Of a stretch of DNA of 15,859 nt, positions 6,801 to 15,859 are shown one piece after another (within the stretch, counting starts at the first letter, position 1; the number at the start of each line of letters is the position of its first letter). Where the stretch lies: positions 1 through 15,859 of the forward strand of contig JAHYZB010000022.1 in the NCBI GenBank assembly GCA_019424645.1, read 5' to 3'. Origin of the DNA: Oxalobacter formigenes. GTDB lineage: Bacteria; Pseudomonadota; Gammaproteobacteria; Burkholderiales; Burkholderiaceae_D. The position numbers and the translations under genes were made by a program. Under the pieces are notes generated by a model. It did not search any database. It saw only the letters and a program-made list of their open reading frames with translations, and was not told the origin of the DNA.

Positions 6801-7955
6801 CTGATCGGCAAGAAAGTGAACGGCGGTCCGAAGAAACTGGCTCGTGGCGCTGATATCACACAGGAATATCTGGCTGATCTGGAAAGATATCACTGGTTCG
6901 ATATTCGTCCATCGGATGAAGATACCGCTATGGCACTGGAAGCCATCAAGGAATCCATTGAAGAAAAACGCCATCAGTTCGATATCGCATTTGAAGAAAA
7001 ACGCAAGAAACTGACGCAGGGCGATGAATTGCAGCCTGGTGTCCAGAAGATGGTCAAGGTTTATCTGGCTGTCAAACGCCGTTTGCAACCTGGTGATAAA
7101 ATGGCAGGTCGTCATGGAAACAAAGGGGTGGTTTCCAAGATCGTTCCAATTGAAGATATGCCATACATGGCCGACGGTACTCCTGCCGATGTCGTGTTGA
7201 ATCCTCTGGGTGTTCCTTCCCGTATGAACGTCGGACAGATTCTCGAAACGCATCTGGGCTGGGCTGCCAAAGGTCTCGGCTTGCGTATCGGCGAAATGCT
7301 TCAGGCCAAACAGAAAGTTGAAGAGCTCAGAACTTTCCTGAAATCGATTTACCTCGACAGCGGAAAACCTGAAGATCTCGACAGCCTGACGGAAGAAGAA
7401 GTATTGCATCTGGCAGATAACCTTAAAAACGGTGTGCCGTTTGCAACGCCGGTTTTCGACGGTGCCAAGGAAGCGGAAATCCGCCGTATGCTGGATCTGG
7501 CGTATCCGGATGAAATCGCCAGCAAGCTGGGCATGACTGATGCGAAAAATCAGGTGACCCTGTTTGACGGCCGTACCGGTGAAGCGTTCGAACGTCCTGT
7601 GACGGTGGGTTACATGCACATGCTGAAACTTCACCATCTGGTTGATGACAAGATGCATGCCCGCTCTACTGGCCCATACTCGCTGGTCACCCAGCAGCCA
7701 TTGGGTGGTAAAGCGCAGTTCGGTGGTCAGCGTTTCGGCGAAATGGAAGTCTGGGCACTTGAAGCTTATGGCGCTTCCTACGTTCTGCAGGAAATGTTAA
7801 CGGTCAAGTCCGATGACGTCAGTGGACGTACAAAAGTGTATGAAAATCTGGTCAAGGGCGACCATGTGATCGACGCCGGCATGCCGGAATCCTTCAACGT
7901 GCTCGTCAAGGAAATTCGTTCTCTGGGTATCGATATCGACCTGGAACGCGATTAA
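3849..7955 (+). CDS. rpoB: DNA-directed RNA polymerase subunit beta
   Basis: The beta subunit forms one pincer of RNA polymerase and part of the active centre and RNA/DNA hybrid channel. I start it at ATG 3849 (MHYSFTEKKRIRKSFAKR) with GGAG (3840-3843) five bases upstream, giving 1368 aa, the length I recall for Burkholderiales. An in-frame GTG at 3843 is less likely. The rifampicin pocket starts at GSSQLSQFMDQ (513-523) and continues through ITHKRRISALGPGG. All classical resistance positions carry wild-type residues, so sensitivity is predicted. NYEDS (817-821) holds the acidic pair near the active site. GDKMAGRHGNKG (1082-1093) holds the two conserved active-centre lysines (1084, 1092). The C-terminal beta' anchor region GGKAQFGGQRFGEMEVWALEAYGA is intact. 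Confidence 0.98.
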   Translation: MHYSFTEKKRIRKSFAKRDNVHQVPFLLATQLESYESFLQADVPPLKRKNEGLQSAFTSIFPIVSHNGFARLEFISYTLGDPPFDVKECQQRGLTLAAPLRAKVRLVILDKESPTKPVVKEMKEQEVYMGELPLMTTTGSFVINGTERVIVSQLHRSPGVFFEHDKGKTHSSGKLLFSARIIPYRGSWLDFEFDPKDILFFRIDRRRKMPVTILLKAIGMSSEEILENFFVFDDFLLRPEGAEMEFVTSRMRGEIARFDIVDKEGKVLVERDKRINARNIREIEAAGITRISVPEDFLYGRALAKNVIDQDTGEVVAKANDEITEELLGRLREANVKEIQTLYTNDLDQGAYISQTLRIDETVDQMAARIAIYRMMRPGEPPTEESVEALFNGLFYNEERYDLSAVGRMKFNSRIGREELTGTMTLSNDDILSVIKILVELRNGRGEIDDIDHLGNRRVRCVGELAENQFRAGLVRVERAVKERLGQAEADNLMPHDLINSKPISAAIREFFGSSQLSQFMDQTNPLSEITHKRRISALGPGGLTRERAGFEVRDVHPTHYGRVCPIETPEGPNIGLINSLAMYARLNEYGFLETPYRKVVDSHVTDEIDYLSAIEEGKYIIAQANSTIDESGKLIDELVSSREAGETILVSPERVQYMDVAPGQIVSVAASLIPFLEHDDANRALMGANMQRQAVPCLRPEKAFVGTGVERTCAVDSGTTVQALRGGVVDYIDAGRVVIRVNDDEAAAGEVGVDIYNLIKYTRSNQNTNINQRPIVQVGDRVERGDVIADGASTDLGELALGQNMLVAFTPWNGLNYEDSILISEKVVEDDRYTSVHIEELSVVARDTKLGPEEITRDISNLAENQLARLDESGIVYIGAEVEAGDVLVGKVTPRGETQLTPEEKLLRAIFGEKASDVKDTSLRVPSGMVGTVIDVQVFTREGLVRDKRAQQIIDDELQRYRIDLNDQMRIVEGDAFQRLSRLLIGKKVNGGPKKLARGADITQEYLADLERYHWFDIRPSDEDTAMALEAIKESIEEKRHQFDIAFEEKRKKLTQGDELQPGVQKMVKVYLAVKRRLQPGDKMAGRHGNKGVVSKIVPIEDMPYMADGTPADVVLNPLGVPSRMNVGQILETHLGWAAKGLGLRIGEMLQAKQKVEELRTFLKSIYLDSGKPEDLDSLTEEEVLHLADNLKNGVPFATPVFDGAKEAEIRRMLDLAYPDEIASKLGMTDAKNQVTLFDGRTGEAFERPVTVGYMHMLKLHHLVDDKMHARSTGPYSLVTQQPLGGKAQFGGQRFGEMEVWALEAYGASYVLQEMLTVKSDDVSGRTKVYENLVKGDHVIDAGMPESFNVLVKEIRSLGIDIDLERD

Positions 7956-7968
7956 GCAACATTTAAAT

Positions 7969-8010
7969 CCGGACGGGGCGCGTGGCCACCTCGTCCGGTA
8001 TAGAATTTTT
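7969..8010 (+). terminator. Terminator-like hairpin in the rpoB-rpoC spacer
   Basis: CCGGACGGGG (7969-7978) pairs with CCTCGTCCGG (7989-7998) over 10 bp including one G-U pair. The 10-base loop is CGCGTGGCCA. A short T-run (8006-8010) follows after seven other bases, so termination would be weak. It sits 13 bases after the rpoB stop and 43 bases before the rpoC start, and may set the beta:beta' ratio or protect the mRNA. Beta and beta' are needed equally, so full termination here is unlikely. Confidence 0.5.
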
Positions 8011-8041
8011 GGCCGTAGTTCTCACCCAATTGGAGTGAAAT

Positions 8042-10660
<2,619 letters not shown>

Positions 10661-10663
<3 letters not shown>

Positions 10664-10723
10664 CGTCTTGGTATCGATGAAGTCAAGGTTCGTACACCGC
10701 TGACCTGTGAAACCCGTTACGGT
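10661..10723 (+). other. rpoC: In-frame stop codon TAA interrupting rpoC, with 20 conserved open codons after it
   Basis: TAA at 10661-10663 is codon 874 of the rpoC frame. The next 20 codons remain in frame and read RLGIDEVKVRTPLTCETRYG, which is normal beta' sequence and includes a zinc-site cysteine (Cys889, codon 10706-10708). Relatives, as I recall them, have an acidic or polar residue (Glu, Asp or Ser) at the interrupted place, so one GAA-to-TAA base change would explain it. TAA terminates eight of the other complete genes here, so a changed genetic code is not a reasonable explanation. In these 20 codons I see no ATG, GTG or TTG start in the rpoC frame. Confidence 0.95.
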
Positions 10724-12277
10724 ATGTGTGCCAAGTGTTATGGTCGCGATCTCGGCCGCGGAAGTCTGGTCAATTCCGGTGAGGCTGTCGGTGTTATCGC
10801 TGCACAGTCCATTGGTGAGCCAGGTACCCAGCTGACGATGCGTACTTTCCACATTGGTGGTGCCGCTTCCCGTTCTGCTGTCGCTTCCAGTGTTGAAGCC
10901 CGTTCCAACGGTACGATTCACTTTACGTCGACAATGCGTTATGTCACGAATGACAAGGGCGATCAGATTGTCATTTCCCGCTCTGGCGAAATCATTATTA
11001 CCGACGATGTAGGCCGTGAACGTGAACGTCATAAAGTGCCTTACGGTGCAACCTTGCTGGTCACTGACGGTATGCCTGTCAAAGCTGGTAAAGTACTGGC
11101 AACCTGGGATCCAATGACCCGTCCGATCATTACGGAATATGCCGGTACGATCCGCTTTGAAAACGTTGAAGAAGGCGTGACCGTTGCAAGACAGGTTGAT
11201 GAAGTGACCGGTCTGTCAACTCTGGTCGTTATCGATCCGAAACGTCGCGGTACATCGACCAAATCGGCACGTCCTCAGGTCAAGCTGTTGAATGACAGCG
11301 GTGAAGAAGTGAAGATTGCCGGTACCGAACATGCTGTGACGATCAGCTTCCAGGTGGGTGCCCTGCTGATGGTTCAGGATGGCCAGAAAGTATCCGTCGG
11401 TGAAGTGCTGGCGCGTATTCCTACTGAATCGCAGAAAACCCGTGATATTACCGGTGGTCTGCCACGTGTTGCCGAATTGTTCGAAGCCCGTTCACCAAAA
11501 GATGCCGGTACGCTGGCAGAAGTGACCGGTACGGTTGCTTTCGGTAAGGAAACCAAGGGTAAACAACGTCTTGAAATTACCGATATGGATGGCAATCGTC
11601 ATGAATTTTTGATCGGTAAAGACAAGCAGGTTCTGGTACATGACGGTCAGGTTGTCAACAAAGGTGAAATGATCGTTGACGGCCCTGCCGATCCTCAGGA
11701 TATCCTGAGACTCTTGGGTATCGAGGCACTGGCACGTTACATTGTCGATGAAGTTCAGGACGTTTACCGTCTTCAGGGTGTGAAGATCAATGACAAGCAC
11801 ATTGAAGTCATTGTTCGTCAGATGTTGCGTCGTGTGAATGTCGTGGATGCTGGCGATACCAACTATATTACTGGCGAACAGGTTGAACGTTCCGAACTGC
11901 TGGACGAAAACGATCGCGTGATTGCCGAAGGCAAGAGGCCGGCAACTTACGATAACGTTTTGCTGGGTATTACCAAGGCATCCCTGTCAACCGATTCGTT
12001 CATCTCGGCGGCTTCATTCCAGGAAACGACTCGTGTTCTGACCGAAGCGGCGATCATGGGCAAGAAAGATGGGCTGCGTGGTCTGAAGGAAAACGTCATT
12101 GTTGGACGTCTGATTCCGGCTGGTACCGGCCTGGCAATGCATCGTGCCCGCAAACAGAAATCAGTCTGGGAACAGGAAGAACGTGCTGCCCTGCAGCGTG
12201 CTGAACAGGAACTTCCACAGGAAGAACCCATGCAGGATATTTCGGACGTTGTCAGTGAAAATCCCGAACATGAATAA
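10724..12277 (+). CDS. rpoC: RNA polymerase subunit beta', C-terminal part (in frame after the internal stop)
   Basis: This is the second part of rpoC, in the same frame as the first. The first ATG after the stop is 10724 (MCAKCYGRDLGRG), which is 895 in full-length numbering. It has no recognisable ribosome-binding site and lies inside a zinc site. Starting there keeps Cys896 and Cys899 but loses Cys889, while Cys815 is on the other fragment. The part contains the trigger loop (AAQSIGEPGTQL, then MRTFHIGG from 933, with Met933, Arg934 and His937). Proteobacterial insertion/jaw sequences and the clamp-forming C-terminus (LGITKASLSTDSFISAASFQETTRVL) follow. Full-length rpoC would be about 1411 residues, right for the family. 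Sequence quality and codon use match the first part, so this is not a decayed remnant. Confidence 0.9.
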   Translation: MCAKCYGRDLGRGSLVNSGEAVGVIAAQSIGEPGTQLTMRTFHIGGAASRSAVASSVEARSNGTIHFTSTMRYVTNDKGDQIVISRSGEIIITDDVGRERERHKVPYGATLLVTDGMPVKAGKVLATWDPMTRPIITEYAGTIRFENVEEGVTVARQVDEVTGLSTLVVIDPKRRGTSTKSARPQVKLLNDSGEEVKIAGTEHAVTISFQVGALLMVQDGQKVSVGEVLARIPTESQKTRDITGGLPRVAELFEARSPKDAGTLAEVTGTVAFGKETKGKQRLEITDMDGNRHEFLIGKDKQVLVHDGQVVNKGEMIVDGPADPQDILRLLGIEALARYIVDEVQDVYRLQGVKINDKHIEVIVRQMLRRVNVVDAGDTNYITGEQVERSELLDENDRVIAEGKRPATYDNVLLGITKASLSTDSFISAASFQETTRVLTEAAIMGKKDGLRGLKENVIVGRLIPAGTGLAMHRARKQKSVWEQEERAALQRAEQELPQEEPMQDISDVVSENPEHE

Positions 12278-12291
12278 TTCATGATCGACTG

Positions 12292-12328
12292 AAGTGGCAT
12301 TCCATTTTTAATGGAATGCCACTTTTTT
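12292..12328 (+). terminator. Strong intrinsic terminator after rpoC
   Basis: A perfect 15-bp stem, AAGTGGCATTCCATT (12292-12306) with AATGGAATGCCACTT (12310-12324), has a three-base loop and runs directly into a T-tract ending at 12328. It begins 15 bases after the rpoC stop and closes the rplKAJL-rpoBC transcription unit. The A residues at its 5' foot mean it could also act weakly on the other strand. Confidence 0.95.
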
Positions 12329-12388
12329 ATCCACTTCCGGTTTATTGTTGTTTTTGATGTGGAAGAATGCCGTATGTCTTTGAAGCAA

Positions 12389-12417
12389 TTGACTTTGCGC
12401 AGGAGACAGTTTAGAAT
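12389..12417 (+). promoter_or_regulatory. Sigma70 promoter of the str operon (rpsL-rpsG-fusA-tuf)
   Basis: TTGACT (12389-12394) and TAGAAT (12412-12417) are each one mismatch from the -35 and -10 consensus, with an optimal 17-base spacer (12395-12411). The predicted transcript start is near 12424, about 140 bases before rpsL. It lies just after the rpoC terminator, where the str operon promoter is expected. Confidence 0.8.
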
Positions 12418-12442
12418 CCACGGTCTTTAGTGTCTGCAAAAT

Positions 12443-12530
12443 CAATAAAAAGATTTTTTATTGCGATTTGGATGCTCATCCTGTGGATGGTTTTTTATCC
12501 ATAGAGTCCCCGGTTATTTGTGTAATCGGG
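12443..12530 (+). promoter_or_regulatory. Structured 5' leader of the str operon, possible attenuator
   Basis: Three structures follow the promoter. CAATAAAAA (12443-12451) pairs with TTTTTATTG (12455-12463). Next come alternating complementary blocks: GGATG (12470-12474), CATCC (12477-12481), GGATGG (12485-12490), six Ts (12491-12496) and ATCCAT (12497-12502). Pairing of blocks 2 and 3 makes a small hairpin followed by the T-run, like a weak terminator. Pairing of 1-2 or 3-4 would prevent it. CCCGGTTA (12509-12516) pairs with TAATCGGG (12523-12530), including one G-U. Function is inferred only. Confidence 0.4.
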
Positions 12531-12566
12531 ATTGTCTTGTAATTTTTTAGTTGGATTATTAAATCG

Positions 12567-12950
12567 ATGCCAACCATCAATCAACTGATTCGCCAACCTC
12601 GCGTCAGCGTAAAAGCTAAAAGCAAGTCGCCTGCGTTGGATAATTGTCCGCAAAAGCGTGGCGTATGTACTCGTGTTTATACCACGACACCAAAAAAACC
12701 TAACTCCGCTTTGAGAAAAGTGGCCAAGGTAAGATTGACCAATGGATTTGAAGTTATTTCCTACATTGGCGGTGAAGGTCATAACCTGCAGGAACACAGT
12801 GTTGTTCTCCTGCGTGGTGGTCGTGTAAAGGATTTGCCTGGTGTTCGTTACCATATGGTTCGTGGCTCTCTGGATACCCAGGGCGTTAAAGATCGTAAAC
12901 AGGCTCGTTCCAAATACGGTGCAAAACGCGCCAAGCCTGCAAGTAAATAA
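12567..12950 (+). CDS. rpsL: 30S ribosomal protein S12
   Basis: S12 sits at the decoding centre and contributes to translational accuracy. The 127-residue product is slightly longer than E. coli S12 (124). It contains the conserved KRGVCTRVYTTTPKKPNSALRK and GGRVKDLPGVRYH loops. The residues classically changed in streptomycin-resistant or -dependent mutants (Lys43, Lys44, Lys88, Pro91 here) are wild type, so sensitivity is predicted. The ATG at 12567 has only a weak GGA about ten bases upstream, an unusually poor ribosome-binding site for such a highly expressed protein. It is the first gene of the str operon. Confidence 0.97.
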   Translation: MPTINQLIRQPRVSVKAKSKSPALDNCPQKRGVCTRVYTTTPKKPNSALRKVAKVRLTNGFEVISYIGGEGHNLQEHSVVLLRGGRVKDLPGVRYHMVRGSLDTQGVKDRKQARSKYGAKRAKPASK

Positions 12951-12957
12951 TAATTGG

Positions 12958-13017
12958 TCGATCATATGATCGAGTAAGTGGTGGGCTATGATGGCACGCC
13001 GTGAGTGCTTGCACTCA
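12958..13017 (+). promoter_or_regulatory. rpsL-rpsG spacer structures, candidate S7 autoregulatory site
   Basis: The 90-base spacer contains a perfect 16-base palindrome, TCGATCATATGATCGA (12958-12973), and a hairpin TGAGTGC (13002-13008) / GCACTCA (13011-13017) just before the rpsG ribosome-binding site. In E. coli the spacer at this place binds S7, which represses rpsG and downstream genes through translational coupling. Location and size fit a comparable control site, but I see no clear sequence match to the E. coli site from memory. Confidence 0.4.
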
Positions 13018-13040
13018 GCTGAAGAAAGAAAGGAAAAGAA

Positions 13041-13511
13041 ATGCCTCGTCGTCGTGAAGTTCCCAAGCGCGAGATTTTGCCAGATCCAAAGTTTGGCAAT
13101 GTTGATGTCGCTAAATTTGTTAATGTGTTGATGTTGTCCGGCAAGAAATCTGTTGCAGAAAACATTATTTATGGCGCTTTTGAACTTATTGAAGGCAAAT
13201 CCGGAAAAGATCCTCTGGAAATCTTCAACCTGGCAGTCAATAACTGCAAGCCTATGGTTGAAGTAAAATCGCGTCGTGTCGGCGGTGCCAACTATCAGGT
13301 GCCTATCGAAGTCCGTCCGGTTCGTCGTATGGCTTTGTCCATGCGCTGGTTGCGTGAAGCCGCTGCAAAACGTAGCGAAAAATCCATGCCTCAGCGTCTG
13401 GCTGCTGAACTGATGGAAGCTGCCGAAGGTCGTGGCGGTGCCATGAGAAAGCGCGATGAAGTGCATCGGATGGCAGAAGCCAACAAGGCTTTCTCACACT
13501 TCCGTTTCTAA
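13041..13511 (+). CDS. rpsG: 30S ribosomal protein S7
   Basis: S7 nucleates assembly of the 30S head by binding the 3' major domain of 16S rRNA and lies near the E-site tRNA. The 156-residue product has the family start MPRRREVPKREILPDPKFGN. It also has the conserved VEVKSRRVGGANYQVPIEVRP segment in the beta-hairpin/RNA-binding region and ends with EVHRMAEANKAFSHFRF. Length is normal. An AGGA site (13031-13034) lies six bases before the ATG. It is the second gene of the str operon; the spacer before it may carry S7 feedback control, and one after it has a terminator-like hairpin. Confidence 0.97.
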   Translation: MPRRREVPKREILPDPKFGNVDVAKFVNVLMLSGKKSVAENIIYGAFELIEGKSGKDPLEIFNLAVNNCKPMVEVKSRRVGGANYQVPIEVRPVRRMALSMRWLREAAAKRSEKSMPQRLAAELMEAAEGRGGAMRKRDEVHRMAEANKAFSHFRF

Positions 13512-13530
13512 TATTGAAATGAGTGAGCGG

Positions 13531-13556
13531 CGACAAAATGTTTCTTGTTTTTGTCG
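13531..13556 (+). repeat. Inverted repeat in the rpsG-fusA spacer
   Basis: CGACAAAA (13531-13538) is perfectly complementary to TTTTGTCG (13549-13556), with a 10-base loop. It starts 19 bases after the rpsG stop. It may be an mRNA stem-loop protecting the upstream message; no function can be read from it directly. Confidence 0.45.
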
Positions 13557-13581
13557 TTGTTCGAGAAAAATATCTGGCAAG

Positions 13582-13621
13582 CCGAGCGCATTTATTCAAA
13601 AAATGCTGCTCGGTTTTGTTT
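13582..13621 (+). terminator. Terminator-like hairpin between rpsG and fusA
   Basis: CCGAGC-GCATTT (13582-13593) pairs with AAATGC-(T)-GCTCGG (13601-13613), a 12-bp stem with a single bulged T and loop ATTCAAA. It leads directly into TTTTGTTT. This is good intrinsic-terminator geometry inside what is normally one operon. I found no clear promoter between it and fusA, so partial termination, giving more S12/S7 mRNA than EF-G mRNA or the reverse through processing, is the likely role. Confidence 0.65.
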
Positions 13622-13644
13622 ATTAAAAAGTTTTAGGATTGATT

Positions 13645-15747
13645 ATGGCTCGCAAGACTCCGATCGAACGTTACCGTAACATTGGTATTTCTGCTCATAT
13701 TGATGCAGGTAAGACGACGACGACAGAACGTATTCTTTTTTACACTGGGGTTAATCACAAGTTGGGCGAAGTTCATGATGGCGCTGCCACCATGGACTGG
13801 ATGGAACAGGAACAGGAGCGCGGCATTACGATTACGTCTGCTGCAACCACCTGTTTCTGGAGCGGTATGGCTGGCAATTTCCCGAGCCATCGCATCAACA
13901 TTATCGATACCCCGGGTCACGTTGACTTCACTATTGAAGTTGAACGTTCCATGCGTGTTCTGGATGGTGCCTGTATGGTTTACTGTGCTGTGGGCGGTGT
14001 TCAGCCCCAGTCTGAAACCGTTTGGCGTCAGGCTAACAAATATAAAGTGCCTCGTCTGGCATTCGTTAACAAAATGGACCGTACCGGCGCGAACTTTTTC
14101 AAGGTTTACGATCAGATGCGTGCCCGCCTGAAAGCGAATCCGATTCCTCTGCAGATTCCTATTGGTGCAGAAGACAGCTTCGAAGGTGTTGTCGATCTGG
14201 TCAAAATGAAAGCGATTTACTGGGATGATGCTTCCCAGGGCACCAAATTCGAATATCGCGACGTTCCTGCCGAGCTGATGGATCAGGCCAAGGAATGGCG
14301 TGAAAAACTGGTTGAGGTTGCGGCTGAATCCAGTGAAGAATTGATGGACAAATATCTGAATGATGGTGACCTGCCGGAAGAAGATATCAAGAGAGCGCTT
14401 CGCCAGAGAACCATTGACAGTGAAATCGTCCCGATGATGTGCGGTACGGCCTTTAAGAACAAGGGCGTTCAGGCTATGCTGGATGCGGTTATCGAATATC
14501 TGCCATCTCCTGTTGACATTCCTCCTGTCGAGGGTACGGATGAAAACGATAACGTTATTACCCGTAAAGCAACAGATGATGAAAAATTCGCTGCTCTGGC
14601 ATTCAAGATCATGACCGATCCATTTGTTGGTCAGCTGATTTTCTTCCGTGTCTATTCTGGTGTGGTCAAATCCGGTGATACCGTTTTGAATCCGATCAAA
14701 GGCAAGAAAGAAAGAATTGGTCGTATTCTGCAGATGCACGCCAACCAGCGTGAAGAAATCAAGGAGGTGATGGCGGGTGACATCGCTGCTGCGGTTGGTT
14801 TGAAAGAAGCCACCACGGGTGAAACCCTGTGCGATCCAAGTGCCCCGATCACTCTGGAAAAAATGGAATTTCCTGAACCGGTTATTTCACAGGCGGTTGA
14901 GCCGAAAACCAAGGCTGATCAGGAAAAAATGGGTATTGCACTGAACCGTCTGGCTCAGGAAGATCCGTCGTTCCGTGTTTATACTGATGAAGAATCCGGT
15001 CAGACGATTATCGCCGGTATGGGTGAATTGCATCTGGACATTCTGGTTGATCGTATGCGTCGTGAGTTCGGCGTTGAAGCGACCATCGGCAAGCCTCAGG
15101 TGGCTTATCGTGAAACGGTTCGCAAGGTCTGTGATGAAATCGAAGGTAAATTCGTCAAACAGTCCGGTGGTCGTGGTCAGTACGGTCACGTTGTTCTGAA
15201 GATCGAACCTCAGGAACCGGGCAAGGGCTTCGAATTCGTTGACGCTATTAAAGGCGGTGTTGTTCCACGCGAATTTATTCCTGCTGTTGAAAAAGGTGTT
15301 CGTGAAACCCTGACTTCCGGTGTTATGGCTGGTTATCCGGTGGTTGACGTCAAGGTAACCCTGTTCTTCGGTTCATACCATGATGTTGACTCGAATGAAA
15401 ACGCATTCCGCATGGCTGGTTCCATGGCATTTAAAGATGGTTGCCGTAAAGCGGATCCGGTTATCCTTGAACCGATGATGTCGGTTGAAGTTGAAACACC
15501 TGAAGATTATGCTGGTACCGTTATGGGTGACTTGTCTTCCCGTCGTGGTATGGTTCAGGGCATGGAAGATATGGTCGGCGGCGGCAAGATCATCAAGGCA
15601 GAGGTTCCATTGTCTGAAATGTTCGGTTATGCAACCTCCCTGCGTTCCGCAACACAGGGTCGTGCAACCTACACGATGGAATTCAAGCATTACGCTGAAG
15701 CACCAAAAAATATTATCGAAGCAATTGTCAGCTCACGTGCAAAGTGA
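13645..15747 (+). CDS. fusA: Elongation factor G
   Basis: EF-G is the GTPase that drives translocation of tRNAs and mRNA and, with RRF, splits ribosomes. The 700-residue product starts at ATG 13645 (MARKTPIERYRNIGISAHID) with TAGGA (13634-13638) six bases upstream. An in-frame TTG at 13639 would add only two residues. The G domain shows the P-loop AHIDAGKT (17-24), switch I RGITITSAAT, DTPGHVDF (88-95) and NKMD (142-145). Domains II-V follow, with domain IV marked by GGRGQYGHVVLKIEP. The C-terminus AIVSSRAK is ordinary. It is the only gene in the window ending in TGA. tuf follows after 59 bases. Confidence 0.98.
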   Translation: MARKTPIERYRNIGISAHIDAGKTTTTERILFYTGVNHKLGEVHDGAATMDWMEQEQERGITITSAATTCFWSGMAGNFPSHRINIIDTPGHVDFTIEVERSMRVLDGACMVYCAVGGVQPQSETVWRQANKYKVPRLAFVNKMDRTGANFFKVYDQMRARLKANPIPLQIPIGAEDSFEGVVDLVKMKAIYWDDASQGTKFEYRDVPAELMDQAKEWREKLVEVAAESSEELMDKYLNDGDLPEEDIKRALRQRTIDSEIVPMMCGTAFKNKGVQAMLDAVIEYLPSPVDIPPVEGTDENDNVITRKATDDEKFAALAFKIMTDPFVGQLIFFRVYSGVVKSGDTVLNPIKGKKERIGRILQMHANQREEIKEVMAGDIAAAVGLKEATTGETLCDPSAPITLEKMEFPEPVISQAVEPKTKADQEKMGIALNRLAQEDPSFRVYTDEESGQTIIAGMGELHLDILVDRMRREFGVEATIGKPQVAYRETVRKVCDEIEGKFVKQSGGRGQYGHVVLKIEPQEPGKGFEFVDAIKGGVVPREFIPAVEKGVRETLTSGVMAGYPVVDVKVTLFFGSYHDVDSNENAFRMAGSMAFKDGCRKADPVILEPMMSVEVETPEDYAGTVMGDLSSRRGMVQGMEDMVGGGKIIKAEVPLSEMFGYATSLRSATQGRATYTMEFKHYAEAPKNIIEAIVSSRAK

Positions 15748-15806
15748 TTTAATTGTCATTTGAGCTAAATTATTTAATAAATCGTTCTTTTTGAAGGAAA
15801 TTTGAA

Positions 15807-15859
15807 ATGGCAAAGAGCAAGTATGAGCGGACGAAGCCGCACGTAAACGTAGGAACAAT
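15807..15859 (+). CDS. tuf: Elongation factor Tu, N-terminal start only (second tuf copy)
   Basis: The ATG at 15807, with AAGGAA (15794-15799) upstream, opens MAKSKYERTKPHVNVG, the conserved start of bacterial EF-Tu, and is cut by the window end. Placement directly after fusA is the standard str-operon order. The 59-base spacer after fusA is AT-rich and I see no terminator or promoter in it. The first codons include CGG, GAG, GTA and GGA, which the preceding genes mostly avoid in favour of CGT and GAA, though 17 codons are too few to conclude anything. Confidence 0.94.
   Translation, partial: MAKSKYERTKPHVNVGT

Noticed and set aside
6228..7658. 476-codon open frame on the - strand inside rpoB
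   Set aside because: It mirrors the strong GAA/CGT codon preference of rpoB on the other strand. The translation is rich in Phe, Gln and His without recognisable motifs, and rpoB is intact. Similar shadows lie opposite rpoC (8576-9448), rpsL/rpsG (12495-13466) and fusA (13633-14739).
12495..13466. 323-codon - strand open frame crossing the rpsL leader, rpsL and rpsG
   Set aside because: It crosses two well-supported genes and their spacer, has no family features, and its composition is that of an antisense shadow.

Overview
This window is the rpoBC / str ribosomal-protein supercluster of a betaproteobacterium. All genes are on the + strand. The order is tuf(end)-trnW-secE-nusG-rplK-rplA-rplJ-rplL-rpoB-rpoC-rpsL-rpsG-fusA-tuf(start). 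RpoB at 1368 aa, EF-G at 700 aa and the protein sequences generally look like Burkholderiales. The modest GC (about half by eye) and the strong preference for GAA and CGT codons make an Oxalobacteraceae member, perhaps Oxalobacter, my best guess. That assignment is from memory of protein style, not from a search.

Layout: 1-74 holds the last codons of a first tuf gene and its terminator. 109-184 is tRNA-Trp(CCA). 217-1187 is secE-nusG with overlapping stop and start. 1282-2409 is rplK-rplA behind a structured leader. 2410-2688 is an L10-type leader, followed by rplJ and rplL. 3642-3848 is a spacer with two strong stem-loops, one resembling the RNase III processing site known at this place in E. 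coli. 3849-7955 is rpoB. After an 86-nt spacer with a 10-bp hairpin comes rpoC (8042-12277), closed by a textbook terminator at 12292-12328. The str operon then starts from a good sigma70 promoter (12389-12417) and runs rpsL-rpsG-fusA-tuf; the second tuf is cut by the window end.

The genes supply transcription (beta, beta', NusG), translation (L11, L1, L10, L7/L12, S12, S7, EF-G, EF-Tu, tRNA-Trp) and protein export (SecE). The spacers carry candidate autoregulatory RNA structures for L1, L10 and S7.

The one real anomaly is in rpoC. An in-frame TAA at 10661-10663 interrupts an otherwise full-length, well conserved gene at codon 874. The frame stays open and conserved on both sides. The break lies between the bridge helix and the trigger loop, close to where archaeal RNA polymerase is naturally divided into A' and A''. 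A single-base error or recent nonsense mutation is the plain explanation; suppression or a genuinely split beta' is the exciting one. No mobile elements, CRISPR arrays or foreign genes were seen.
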